From Glandiceps talaboti (lineage: Eukaryota > Hemichordata > Enteropneusta > Spengelidae), in contig NC_135561.1 of assembly GCF_964340395.1 (NCBI RefSeq), positions 12,895,461-12,947,960 on the forward strand: a DNA stretch of 52,500 nt, given 5' to 3'. Positions 36,466 through 48,580 of this stretch are shown here, in pieces. A program made the translations under genes and the position numbers. How positions within the stretch are numbered: the first letter of the stretch is position 1; every line of letters begins with the position of its first letter. A model generated the notes under the pieces. It had not been told where the DNA came from. It was given only the letters and a program-made list of their open reading frames with translations, and did no database searches.

Positions 36466-37754
36466 GTGTACCGTTCTCTAAATATCTTCAGAAAATGTAG
36501 AAACCGTCAAAACCTCAGGAACTATCTACGCATCAAAGCCAGCTACAACATTTTAATTAGTAAGAAGAAAATCGACTACCAGAAACATAAACGTGATGAA
36601 TTCATTAATCTGTCAAAACAACAAAATTCTAGACTGTCAAAACAACAAAATTCTAGACTGTTTTGGCAACGTTTGCGTCAAAATAAGCAAAGTATCTCAA
36701 GCAAAATTACACAGGATGAATGGTTCAGTTACTTTAAGGGTCTGTTTAATCCAAATACACAAGATGCCGACCAGACCGACGATGATGAAATGAGAGAGTT
36801 CTTCTCCTCAGTCCAGGGATATGTAAATGAACTAAACATGGGCGACCTAGATAGTATGGGTATCGACTGTTCCGAACTAAACTGCCCCATCACTATAGCA
36901 GAGATTCGGAAATGTATTGACAGACTTAAAAACAACAAAGCCCCAGGGCAAGATGGGATCCCTGCAGAGTTTTGGAAATATGCCCCTCGCGAAATTTTTG
37001 ATATGTTACATATTCTCTACAATGAAGTTCTTGATAGCGGTGTATTCCCTAGTATGTGGTCTATTGGACTGATTACACCTGTTTTCAAGAAGGGAAGTAA
37101 AGACTCCCCGGGTAATTACCTCAGCATTATGCTACTGGATGTCATAGGTAAAATCTACACTCAAATATTATGTGATAGACTTACCCATTGGTTTGATAAG
37201 TACAATACTATAATTGAGGCTCAAAGTGGCTTTAAAAAAAAGAGAAGTACTCTTGATAATATATTCATCTTATGTACTCTTATTGAAAAATATGTGTTTC
37301 ACTTGAAAAGTCGTTTCTATTGTGCATTTATTGATTATGAGAAGGCCTTCGATAGGATACATCACTTCTCCTTGTTTTATAAGCTTGGCAAAGCTGGCAT
37401 CAGAGGTAAACTTTTACAGTTTCTACACTCTATGTACAATCAAGTCAAAGCGGCAGTGAAAACTCCACATGGTATTACTGACTTTTTCGAAATCAATGTG
37501 GGTGTACAACAAGGTTCCGTCATCTCACCTTTGCTATTTTGTTTTTACATAAACGATATTGAAAATGCACTTAATCAGGGATTTGAAACTGTTGTGTATG
37601 CAAATATGTTAAAATTATTTTATTTACTGTATGCAGATGATTTATGTGCTATTTAGCAGCACCCCTATTGGGTTACAAAGACTTCTACTGTAAAAGGTGG
37701 AGACTTACTGTAAATTTAGCTAAATCTAAGATCGTTGTTTTTAGGAACAACTAG
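36466..37754 (+). pseudogene. LINE (non-LTR retrotransposon) reverse transcriptase, truncated
   Basis: The 396-codon frame (start set by a GTG; no real initiator) shows the RT motifs in order: KAPGQDGIPAEFW around residues 158-169, PVFKKGSKDSPGNY, QSGFKKKRSTLDNIF, FIDYEKAFDRI (residues 288-298, catalytic Asp290), GVQQGSVISPLLF from residue 346, and YADD at 389-392. After the stop at 37654, a shifted frame (37683-37754) reads CKRWRLTVNLAKSKIVVFR, the next conserved block. The endonuclease domain, thumb and 3' UTR are missing. NYLSIMLL replaces the usual NYRGISLL, a sign of decay. It is 5'-truncated at an (AT)n tract and ends TGATGATGATGATAAATAAATA, a tail typical of LINEs. The clade is uncertain. 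Confidence 0.92.
36610..36657 (+). repeat. 24-bp in-frame tandem duplication inside the LINE
   Basis: Two identical units encode LSKQQNSR twice (residues 49-56 and 57-64). An exact match implies a recent event, after the element inserted or in its immediate parent. Confidence 0.95.
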
Positions 37755-38165
37755 AATTTGATGATGATGATAAATAAATACACATTATACAACTTGTCGA
37801 CTGTATTGCACACGGTTTCATACACATCGATCATTCTATAGCTTTTATAAATCAAATCACACTCATGTAATTCTACGCTTGAATTGTAATAACACGAAAT
37901 ACTTTTGGACGGTGAAATCTGAAAACTCAATTGTTGTCAGCATATAGAGAATGGCGACTACTAGTGTATTAATGGTTGTACTGGTGTAAATTGAATTTAA
38001 GTATAAAATGAATTTACTTCCCGTTATTATACTAAAATACATATAATTAATTTTGGTAAGGAGGAAAAATAAAGTTAATTCGTATCTAATTCGATCCAAC
38101 CCAGATTAACATTTATTGGATTCTTTAGGGCGACATAAAAAAAAAGACTTTTTAGTGGTCCATGC
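37755..38165. other. LINE tail and short intergenic DNA
   Basis: Starts with the TGATGA/TAAATA tail. Beyond that nothing is supported. Confidence 0.5.
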
Positions 38166-38168
38166 TGA

Positions 38169-38591
38169 TTTAGCGGTTTGAAAAAGCATTATCATAATAA
38201 AGTACCGCCCAAGATTGATATCGCATTTAAAACTTTTCAATCGATCATCAATACAGAAATTAGTATTTTAACTGCAGCATCTGTTGTGGGCAAGCACAAG
38301 AAAAGTCCTGTTGATATCCTGATCGAAAAACAACCTTACACGTTAACAAATAAAAAAGCCAAGTTTTTCATCCTCTTATGCAGTACTATCCATACCAATA
38401 CCCGTGGTATACATCGCCAAATATTGCCCAGTGGTACCAGACACCTGCTACTCATTCACAAACCCTGGCTGTAAGTGGCAATACAGACCATTCCCGATAC
38501 CTGCAAGTTCACCCGGAAACAGCCTCCACCACCGCCGTTACCTGCTCCTCCAGAGAACGGTACAGTGAAGGACACAAACACTGATTGCTAA
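38169..38591 (+). pseudogene. Multi-frame coding relic or terminal exon, unidentified
   Basis: Three plus-strand frames look coding in sequence. The first (38169 to about 38365) has KVPPKIDIAFKTFQSIINTE and ends near a run of A and T. The second (about 38365-38500) has PVVYIAKYCPVVPDTCYSFT and CKWQYRPF. The third (about 38500-38591) has CKFTRKQPPPPPLPAPPENG and stops at TAA. AATAAA follows at 38598 and again at 38768. An acceptor-like TTTTTCATCCTCTTATGCAG ends at 38380. Frame changes fall at or near homopolymers, so the breaks could be mutation or assembly error. The Cys-rich middle and proline-rich tail suggest a membrane or secreted protein end, but no family was recognised. Confidence 0.3.
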
Positions 38592-38603
38592 TCAGACAAT
38601 AAA

Positions 38604-38999
38604 CATTTTCAAGTTCTGTTGTCAGCATGTTCCGTTCAACGTCTCATTTGTCAATACTTGAAAAGAGACTGCGCTGAGGTTCAGGCGACATTTTTTTCGT
38701 GTTTACTGTGTATTGCAAACATATTTGACGTTCGACTATCATGACGAAAGTTTTAGATGGTGTTGTTAATAAAATTTTAATACTATTGTAACAAATCTGA
38801 GTGTGTGATTCCTATAATTAGCGGAGTCTACATTAAGTTTGGGCTACAAATCATTCGTAGCCATGTCCACCCAACAATCAACCATATTTAAAATTGTTTA
38901 CAGTAAATTCAAGTCTAGTTTAATGAATAGAATGACACGGTCAAAAGCAGAATTCAATGTTTATGATGAAATCATGTAGAGTTGCTTTGTAGACAAGTT
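38604..38999. other. Possible 3' UTR then intergenic DNA
   Basis: AATAAA at 38768-38773 is followed by a T/A-rich stretch. Nothing else seen. Confidence 0.35.
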
Positions 39000-39000
39000 G

Positions 39001-39030
<30 letters not shown>
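39000..39030. repeat. (TTTA)n microsatellite
   Basis: Seven or so TTTA units. Confidence 0.95.
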
Positions 39031-39031
<1 letters not shown>

Positions 39032-39186
39032 AAATTCTAGTTGTGCACTTTGATTTTTACCGCTGATCCAATGTTTACATGAACGCGGTTCGATCAACAA
39101 GAACAGACGTTGTTGCTATCTTGGGTGATTGTGTTACTTAGTCGAAATCCGATGTATTATAATACCAGAGTTATTAAGTTCGTTGT

Positions 39187-39235
39187 TTTTTGTTTGTTTG
39201 TTTGTTTGTTTGTTTGTTTGTTTGTTTGTTTGTTT
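39187..39235. repeat. (TTTG)n microsatellite
   Basis: Twelve or so TTTG units. Confidence 0.96.
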
Positions 39236-40249
39236 AGACTGGCACCATTCTGTAGTGCATGTTTGGTATCATCATATGAAATGTCACTCACCTTAGCAGT
39301 TTTGTCTGGCATAAGGCCAAGTGCTAGAAGTGCTTGAAGTGAAATGAACTAAACTGACCTGCAGTGAAATGATATTGAATTTGCTTCGCAAACCACCATT
39401 GCTTGTTTAGAATCAACTTCCGACTAACACAGTCCAAAACACCGTTTCGACATAAAATGGCAATCCTTCATGTCATTATATCTTATGTATTGTTACCTTA
39501 CGGACACTAATTCATAGTTTGAAATAAGGTCAGAAAACGAATGATAATCTCTAGATAGATTAGGATTTCACTTGGACGTCGTTAGTCACGTACCCATATA
39601 ATTCCGTCGTCTTTCTCAATTGTTTGCAATTCTAAGCCTCGGCTATAAATGTTAGTTTAAAAGGCAAAAATTGCTAAATAAGGAAATAAATCGACTAATA
39701 CAATATAGAATATGTCCATTATAATATGACCATTGAATCGAGCGGTTCATTAATACTTTATGTAATTATAAAGTTATTTGGTCATTATATGGTTTACTGA
39801 CTGAATTGCTGTTAGCTGTTGGTTTATTAGGTTATTCTTAGAAATTGAATCGTAATGCAGGATTAATTATATTGCTGAGCTATAATGATAGAATATTTTC
39901 TATCTCAACTGCTGTAATTCTCTTACCTGTATCAAAACAGATACTACTACTGTAACCCTGGGCTATTTTAATATGTTTTAGTTAAATATTTCAACTACTA
40001 AGTTAATCTCGACTTGTCCATTTCAATCCTACAACATTGATTGCTATGAAGTATTAAGGTTGGTTCAATGTTAAAAAATTAAATTAAAATGAACATACGT
40101 TGGAAATAGCACAGCCTAGCTTTGAAGTATCCCGATCTGTAAAGACCATTTCATAAAACAAAACCTGTTAATAAAGTCTTAAAAGCTTAAAAATAGTATT
40201 TTATTCTGTAGTTTGCCGTCTGTCCTGTCTTGGGTATGCTATTAATGGG
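39236..40249. other. No gene seen
   Basis: AT-rich DNA without supported features. Confidence 0.55.
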
Positions 40250-40440
40250 GTAATTACAATATATCTTACTGGACTTGCTGTTGTTTTGAGTGGCAATACT
40301 ATAGTTTCACGCACACGTCCCATCATGGACGCTTCTTGAGGCTGATTGATGATCGCCTTTAATAGGAAGCGTCCATGATAGGACGTGAAAGTGTTGCCAC
40401 TTCAAACAACAGCAAGTCCCGTAGGGTTGAGTGTAATTAC
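40250..40440. mobile_element. 191-bp hairpin MITE
   Basis: Both ends read GTAATTACA inward. Arms of about 80 bp pair through GGACTTGCTGTTGTTT, AGTGGCAA and TCATGGACGCTTC. The loop is about 20 bp around GGCTGATTGATGATCG. Arm differences include a small insertion (CGCACACG versus CG). It has no coding capacity. The strong stem is typical of a foldback MITE; a long primary-microRNA-like RNA is a less likely reading. Confidence 0.85.
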
Positions 40441-41338
40441 TTTGTTATGAACTTCATTCTTGAATGATTGAGGACATTCATAAATATATTAAATCTATTT
40501 ATTAAATTACCACACAGTCGATGTTGTATTTTTATGTTCCCCAATACAGATAAACCATTTTAACAAGCAGGTAAGGTTAGACTATTCCATTATTTGAATA
40601 ACAGCAACTTTATTTGTTATCAGTTAAATTTCCTATATTCAGAAAGTGGTTATTTATCCTATTTTTTGTTTGAAGGCATTATATGCTAACCTACTTGAAT
40701 ACCGAAGATTATCATGATATAAGAACATGATTTAAAACAAAAGACTCCTATCCTTTTTATGACCGGGTGGAGGCCATACAATAAAGATCTCTGATTCATT
40801 TTGACATGCATAGCATGTAACTTGGACCTTTAATACATATACATCTGAGCTAGCACTAGGTGAAGTATTACTCTCAGTGAGACGTCTGACTTGTACTAGA
40901 CAGGATTACATCTGTAAGTACTCTTTACATGAAATTATACATTAGTAAAAACTACTCCGATGACCACCTACTGTAGTAATAGTGTGATGTTGGTCGTACG
41001 TAGTACCTTTGCACATTGTGCCAATATTGACAACATATAATATATTGAAGAGAGCATAGATATATATATAGTATAGACTAAATCGCCATGCCTAGATTTG
41101 CATTACTTAACATTTATCGACCCCAGTCATTATGTTATATCAAGTTTCAGTGATCAAAGCCCTCTTTCATCCGACATATCTTAATCTCTCAGGATTCAAT
41201 TTTCATTGGTTTTTGTCATATAGCATCAAGCTTCTCCATATGTCAAACATTAAGGATACATTTATAATGATGTCGATAGATGATGATAGATGTATATTTT
41301 ATCTTGACAAAGGTTAATAACCGAGCTCTTTATTCATA
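40441..41338. other. No gene seen
   Basis: AT-rich DNA; the short frame at 41132-41317 has no motif. Confidence 0.55.
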
Positions 41339-41521
41339 TTAATCGTCCAAATCTGCAAATGTCGCCCGCATACAACCTAGACAATATTGCAGCAAGTAAT
41401 TTGGCATTTTCATCACATGTGCGTGATTCACATCCGGGCAATCCTTGAGATTCACGATCAGCGCGCGAAAACCAGGATTTTTAAGCTCTCTAATGTTTAA
41501 GCTCGTTTTGGAAGCCAACAA
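41339..41521 (-). CDS. 60-codon ORF, unidentified
   Basis: A minus-strand frame ending MRATFADLDD-stop within a CpG-bearing patch (41340-41530) that differs from the AT-rich flanks. The middle reads HAHVMKMPNYLLQYCLGC. A plus-strand donor-like GAT-GTAAGT at 41527-41535 leaves the coding strand open. No family recognised; it may be chance. Confidence 0.15.
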   Translation of the reverse strand: MLASKTSLNIRELKNPGFRALIVNLKDCPDVNHAHVMKMPNYLLQYCLGCMRATFADLDD

Positions 41522-42850
41522 AGTCGATGTAAGTTAACAGTCGATGTAAACGTATTCAAAAATAACACCTGTCCAGTGCCACACGAAGATCGAGAAAGTT
41601 AACTAATAGAAACCTCGATGATTTACAGTTCTTGATGCGCTAATATATAAACCACCACGTTATCTTGACAAGAATCATATATTCAACGTCAATTTATATA
41701 TATGATGTACTGTAGCAGCTAAAGCTTTCATCATTTTGCGGCACTGTGTAATCAGTTCTCCAACATAATCCCACAATCCTCTGCGTCTGAGAATGCTCAG
41801 TTCGAATAGAAAAAAAACTGGCTAGGTTTGAATTACAAAGTCAAACGTATGATTATTCATTCTCTTTTCACCTTCAACTCTTTCTAGTACTAACAAAATA
41901 AGAGGACTCTATGAAATAAACCTTTGTGTCAGTAAACCAAGTTTCCTCTTTCAGTATCTGACTTAACGATGATTACTTGGAAACATATGGGTTATAATTA
42001 TGAACAAAGGCTTGATAGTACTTTGATTTATTGAAGTATCGATGAAGTGGGTGTTAGTGAATGGGACATAAAGGTGCCGTGTCAACGAAACGGAAATTGT
42101 TTTCTATTTGATTCTTAACCCTGCAGCCGCACTACTAGACAACTCGATCACGATACAAGTAAGTCAATACTTTCCGCATTCATTAACATTTCACACAAAA
42201 AGGACGTCATTGCCCGAGGGTCAAATTGTCGCTTGAATTGTTCAGAATGAACGTTTCCACTCTCATAGAGCCGAAGAAATATGGTTTCACGGTTGGTGAT
42301 CAATATTTTCTATACACGTAAGACGTGTGGTGTAACTCATGCATTACCTTCAAGCGTTATGCATAAAGGTGCGAAACCTTGTGAAAAACTCAGTTGCTTT
42401 TGAAATGGAAATTTTATGTCGTAGCTATCTTGTGCTGCTAAAAAAGTATTGTATATTCTAAAGACGTAGGTTTATTCATAATTCCGCAAAACTGTCAAAA
42501 CTGCCTGTTTGTTAACAGTCATTGTGTGCATTTAATAAGACATCAAATGTGAACGTTGTGGTTTTTTTGTATCTAAAATCGTACCGTTTCAATCTATGAC
42601 AAAGGCATAGATATATGTAACATCCAATGAACATATGGGCAAAAGAGATGTTTTAGGTAACAAACTTATGAAAGGAATCGATAACATGTTAGTTATTATG
42701 CAAGAAACCCCCCAAAAAGAATTGCGTGGCCGGTTGAAATGTTCTTATTCAACATACCTATGTGATTCATATAAACCCTAGAATGGAGTTTGGGTGTTTT
42801 CTAAAGTTCGCATTCTCATAAGCGTAAGGTAATATTTCAAATTTCATTAA
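41522..42850. other. No gene seen
   Basis: AT-rich DNA without supported features. Confidence 0.5.
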
Positions 42851-42957
42851 TTGCCGCTGGAGCATATTGATGTGTTTCCAGGATCGAAAACATCACCTAC
42901 AATGACACACTCAGTTCTTTTAAAGCAAACAGTCATTCTCATTTTACAATTCAAGGA

Positions 42958-43074
42958 CGATCCTTTCAACGACGCTTCACCAGCAAGTTTTCTTTCTAGC
43001 CGGGCTGAATCTTTACAAAATGCGTATCAGTGTGATTGTTTGACTGGATATTACCATTGAAAGCACGGTGTTAG
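42958..43074 (+). pseudogene. Possible degenerate EGF-like domain exon
   Basis: The frame reads NDASPASFLSSRAESLQ then NAYQCDCLTGYYH, a TGA, and KHGV. The YxCxCxxGY core is the classic C-terminal half of an EGF-like domain. Where the family needs other cysteines, the codons are AGT, TCT and GGT, each one base from TGT, at spacings close to the family's. An acceptor-like TGATGTGTTTCCAG lies upstream at about 42870-42883. EGF-like domains act in extracellular proteins and form three disulfides; this copy could not. The short match could be coincidence. Confidence 0.28.
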
Positions 43075-43647
<573 letters not shown>

Positions 43648-43925
43648 ATGTATAAAGTGAGAACACAAACATTTTTGTTTGGCAGTGCCGGCTGGCTGTC
43701 TCTTTTTTGCGTCAAAGGTTTTGGAACGACTGCTTGGATAACTAATAACATACGACAGTATTCAACAACTCATATGTATGGACTCAATTTAGGTCACTGA
43801 ACACTTCAACTATAGACGAAGCCAATTTAAGGTTAACGACTTCATTGTGGGTTCATTAGATTCATCATATTCTGAGAAAGTAGTCTTGTCTCCCAATGAT
43901 GCATTGCAGTCAACGTTGTACACAC

Positions 43926-43928
<3 letters not shown>

Positions 43929-44014
<86 letters not shown>
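43929..44014. repeat. (TA)n microsatellite
   Basis: About 39 TA units and a TTATATATG tail. Confidence 0.97.
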
Positions 44015-44914
44015 GTAAAAATTTTCAATCATTCTTCCTTTTCTAGAAATACTTGTCAGTAGAAAAGTTCACATTAAACATCTTATGATGAAACCATTGA
44101 AGTTAACTGTAGTGAAAGTAAAATCCATTGTAAGCTGATCTCTGGTGTAAATTGACACCACACAACAGGTCCTAGTAATGGAAATCAGAAGTGTAGTACT
44201 TTATAGGTGTATTAGTCAACACTTTGCCATCTTACATTTATATCAGACGTACATTTTGAATCACAAGTGCAATGAGAGTGTCGATTAAGACTTCTTTACG
44301 CCTTCTGCAATCTATACGGTAACATGTGATCGGCTTTTTGACGTACTTGTTGGTGATCTTAGCTGTCCTTATTTCCATCCATTTCTGCCATATGCATTTT
44401 ATAGGGTAAAGTCTTTTAACGCTTTGAAAAAACGTAAATTGAAATATGAAGATTAACTCATGAATGTGTCGAAGACATCAATAATGGACCACTAATCGCA
44501 ATCTCAATGGCAAGTATAAACGTGACATTCGACCTCACATCTTTTGTACTGCTCAGGAACAACATATCGTCGGCCAATCAATTCTCAAAGATGGCAAAAC
44601 TGTGTTCGTCATCGTTGGCGTAACAGAATAAAGGTTGTCATCTGCTTTCTTGTCATTTTTAACACTTTATATATTAAGGTCAACAGTTCATACAACTTTC
44701 CCCCCAAGAAACCTTACCCCTTTTCTGTCTCTCCGTTTTCCAAATGTCTCTAGTCATTAATCCAGTGTGTTGAGCTATTCAAAGGGAAATTATTGGAAAC
44801 TCTTTTCAATTTGACGGCATGCTAGAAGAGTAATGACCCATTTTGAAGAGTAAACATGACCTGCATGTCAATATAATTTACATGTGTAGTAAATGGCAAT
44901 GACCAGAAAAGAAA
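44015..44914. other. Mostly nothing; one short coding-like frame
   Basis: A plus-strand frame at 44485-44631 (48 codons, no ATG) contains YKRDIRPHIFCTAQEQH and LKDGKTVFVIVGVTE before TAA. It could be a terminal exon scrap; no acceptor or family was identified. Confidence 0.3.
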
Positions 44915-45030
44915 ATGTATGTATGTATGTATGTATGTATGTTTGTGTGTGTATGTATGTGTGTGTATGTATGTATGTATGTATGTATGTATGTATGTAT
45001 GTATGTAGGTCTGCCTGTCTGCCTGCCCAC
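44915..45030. repeat. (GTAT)n with GTGTGT interruption, then (CTGC/CTGT)
   Basis: GTAT tetramers at 44915-44940, a GT-rich break, GTAT tetramers to about 45006, then GTCTGCCTGTCTGCCTGCCC. Confidence 0.95.
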
Positions 45031-46873
45031 TAGTATGACTGTGTGGCTAGCTTACTGGCTGGTTATGTATATATATTAATGAATGAATGGCTGGATTATG
45101 GACGGAGAGAGGGAGGGATGCATATATTATGTTCGTAGCCATTACCACATGTAAGGAATACATATACCTATGGTGTACTTCACACTAAGTGACACCTGGC
45201 GTGTATTACTTATGTCGTCCAAACGATAATAGATATGAGTACATTGAAGATTCAACAACCGTACAACAAGGCAGGTAAGGAAGGAATATTATTCCGATCC
45301 TCTGGTCATTCGCATTACTATTAAACCTCACACTACAGTCCTGTGGGTATTCCCTGCGACAGATAATTAATCTACATACTTAAAACGTAATAATGGTGTG
45401 AATTGGGTTCCTGTTATGTTTGAATTGAATATTCGTAGCCGTAAATATGTGTATGGCATATTAATTCAAGGCTGGCGTTTCTGCATATCGTTCTGCAAAG
45501 TATGTGCTGAGGAGAGTGTATACAAAACAAGGAAAGCATATATACTAAAACGTCTGACAAATGTTGAGTGTATACGAAAAAAAGCAATTAAATATAATTG
45601 GGCAATATGGTGATAATTTTTCATAAAATTGAAATAAAATTGAGTTTTGAGATTTAGTGGCGCAAACAAACTGTTTTAGACTACGTATTTTAGACTACTT
45701 ATTATTACTTTTAGACTACAGTATTTTCTGATACAATTTTACAGTTGTATTCCTTCACAACGCCAATATTTAGCAGCAGCATCACTTAACATTTCATTGC
45801 AAACGTCAATGTGAACGTTCGTCTAGTTCCATTCCCCCAAATCATATATCTACACTTCCTTCACAATGCGAAAACCCTTCTAATGAATAAAAAGGTGGTC
45901 ATCCCGAATTTAAAAAAAAAAATGGTTCTACGTATTTGTCAAAGCAGTTTGATGTTTATATGGTGATTGATTTGGTCTAGTGATGTTTTATCGTTATGTT
46001 GTAAAAATGAACAGCTTGAAAGCAAGATTAATTACATTTAAGGATGCCAAATTTGTTGGTAAGTCTGGCTTTGTAGCGAATCGTAAATATGTTTTATTTA
46101 CACTAAGGATTGGGAAATAATCTAGCGTATACGCAACAAAACAAGTAATATGCCCTGTAAATATAATGACTATTCATGGAAAAATGGCTAAGATCAAATT
46201 GTGTTTGTTGGCATGGTAACCAAAACGTATCCTTAATATGACCATATGTCATGCTAACATATCCAAATGATCTATATTTAAAACAGGAGCCCTACTGTTC
46301 AATATTGTCCATAAAAGATCATTGTAAAATTAGATTGATGGTAGCTTTACTAAGGTCGTGAGTTATCTCTTATCGATCATGCACATTTTGGATAGCTTAA
46401 AGATATTGAAGTACACAGGGTCCTGTTGTTCATATGATGACGTCCATATCTGTCAGTTTGTTAACATGGCATGTACTCTGATTTCCCAAAAAGTAATATT
46501 AATTGTTGCTAGTTTTGTTTCACCAACTTGAGTCTTGTAATATTAATCTTGGGATATGGCATTTATAAAACGCATGAAACGTGTTCCAAACCACTCAATG
46601 TAATCAATATCTGCTCCAGGAATGGAATTCCTCTTAAAACATTCGTTTGAAATATTTTAGTAAAACATTTTAGTCTCTTGTGAAAAAGCTATGTGAGAAG
46701 ATGTCTTAAGACATGCTTATAAAAAGAGGGGAACAACAATTGTGTTTAATTCATTCATTACCAAAGAACGATTTAGCCTCAAGTGACTTACTCCAAAGAT
46801 TGCGATTAAATACTTTAAATGTGGTGTGTTTTCATCAAACAAGATTGCACTACTCAAGTAAATCAAATCTACT
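45031..46873. other. No gene seen
   Basis: AT-rich DNA; frames at 45398-45613 and 46713-46973 show no motif. Confidence 0.55.
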
Positions 46874-46894
46874 TACATTACATTACATTACATT
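46874..46894. repeat. (ACATT)4 pentamer
   Basis: Four ACATT units. Confidence 0.9.
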
Positions 46895-48545
46895 AGGCTT
46901 AGCCTCAAGACATAAAACTTATAACCTTTTTTTTTCATTTTGCATAATAGAACTACTCGATGACGGTTTTTGATAAATAGTATTGCTCACACTGGGGTCT
47001 TACCAAACGAAAATGTCACCTTTCACTACGTACTGCCTTTGGTAACAAATTTCGCTTCAATCCGACTCTGATCTTATCATGTTGTTTTTGATAGAAAACC
47101 AAATTATCGTGTCATTTATTAGCGCCATCATTGCCAGTGCCTACGTATATAAATATTTTATGGATAAACACTTGCTACAAGGAATACAAGATAAAAGTTA
47201 CACGTCTCCCGTCTTATTTTCTGCCCTTAAATTCATGTGATACCCTTTAAAGTGTCTATTGAAGAGAGAAGTCAGAATGGATAATACAACTGCTGACATC
47301 ATACCATGGACAATTGGAAGGTGTTATAAATAGGGAAGGTAAACAAATGAATTGGATTAATAGCACATGGCACAGAATGTTTGAAAAGCAGTGAAACTGT
47401 TCTTATCAATGTAATACAAGTCTCTGTATTTCCAACATGCTGTGCCAAGTATTGTTAATGAATCCAATTCAGTTGTTTACTCCCCCCCCCCCACCCCGCC
47501 GTTTGTAACTGTGTTCGTCCAGGGTCTGATGTCTGAAGTCATATTCCTAGTTAAGGTTTAGATTGAACTCAATGCTATAATTTCTCATCTTCTTCTTTTC
47601 TGGTTGGTGTACGAGCCAGGATGTATATAGTAATCCTGCCCATCACGAATCCTATATCTTCGTAAAAGTGTGTCAATATATTCCCTGTAATTTTTCTTCA
47701 GCTGCTTGCCTCAATAATTTGATAAAATACGGTTTAGTTAGAAACACGAGGCACACGCATCATGCTTGTTTTATGAAATATCATTAACGTTGATAATAGA
47801 GGCATGCTTCTAGAACAAGGAATCGTATGTCGTATTGACATTGAAGTGTATTGCCTACGACGTGTGTTAACGAATAATAAATGAGACATTTGATGGGTCA
47901 ATATGTATACCTTACTAGCTAGAACTACGTCATTCCTGTTTGACACCATAATACACTCTTGCCAATCTTTGCCTAGTAGTGTGTGCTATTCTAGTAGACC
48001 GACATGTCGTGGTAGACTTCTGCTAAATACTCCATAATGTCATTTTCACCAACACAAATATCCTCAAGTTATATTCTGAAGTATCTTTGAAGTACACATA
48101 TGTGAGATATTCAATAAAAGCCTAACGCCGTAAGCATAACTTCTTTATTTTAATGTTATTATCATTTCCAAATATGATTTAAATTCGCATCTACCAACCC
48201 GTCCGTGTCTCCATCCCTCTAACAATGTACCTGCTTGTGTAAAATAAAATAATGTGATAATTATATTCCTGAACGATCTTTCCTGTAGGCGACGAGTTCA
48301 CAATCTCACGTTAAGTGACATCACATTTTAATAATTCTGGTTTCAATCATTCTAAAATTTCTCAATGTGGTATCACCATTGGTGCGTCTGATTTCCATAT
48401 GGCATTGTAAAACATTACAGACTTTTCATTGGTCTTACACAAACACGTTCAATGGTATGTCGCCAAATTGCATTGACCAAGCCATCAGGAAAAGTACATT
48501 TTTAATTTTAAACCAATTATTATCTGAAGAGGAGCTCATATTGTA
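46895..48545. other. No gene seen; C-rich run at 47482-47497
   Basis: CCCCCCCCCC-A-CCCC is the only notable feature. The frame at 47734-47949 (minus) has no motif. Confidence 0.5.
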
Positions 48546-48580
48546 ATTCTATTTCTTCCACTGAGGTGGTTAAATAGAAT
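48546..48580. repeat. 35-nt double-stem hairpin
   Basis: ATTCTATTT pairs with AAATAGAAT; inside, CCAC pairs with GTGG around a TGAG loop. Confidence 0.8.

Noticed and set aside
40250-40440. Called first as a microRNA precursor
   Set aside because: At 191 bp with matching ends and arms running to the termini it fits a foldback MITE better; no evidence of processing.
46713-46973. 86-codon plus-strand frame
   Set aside because: No motif, includes the (ACATT)4 repeat, composition like the AT-rich flanks.
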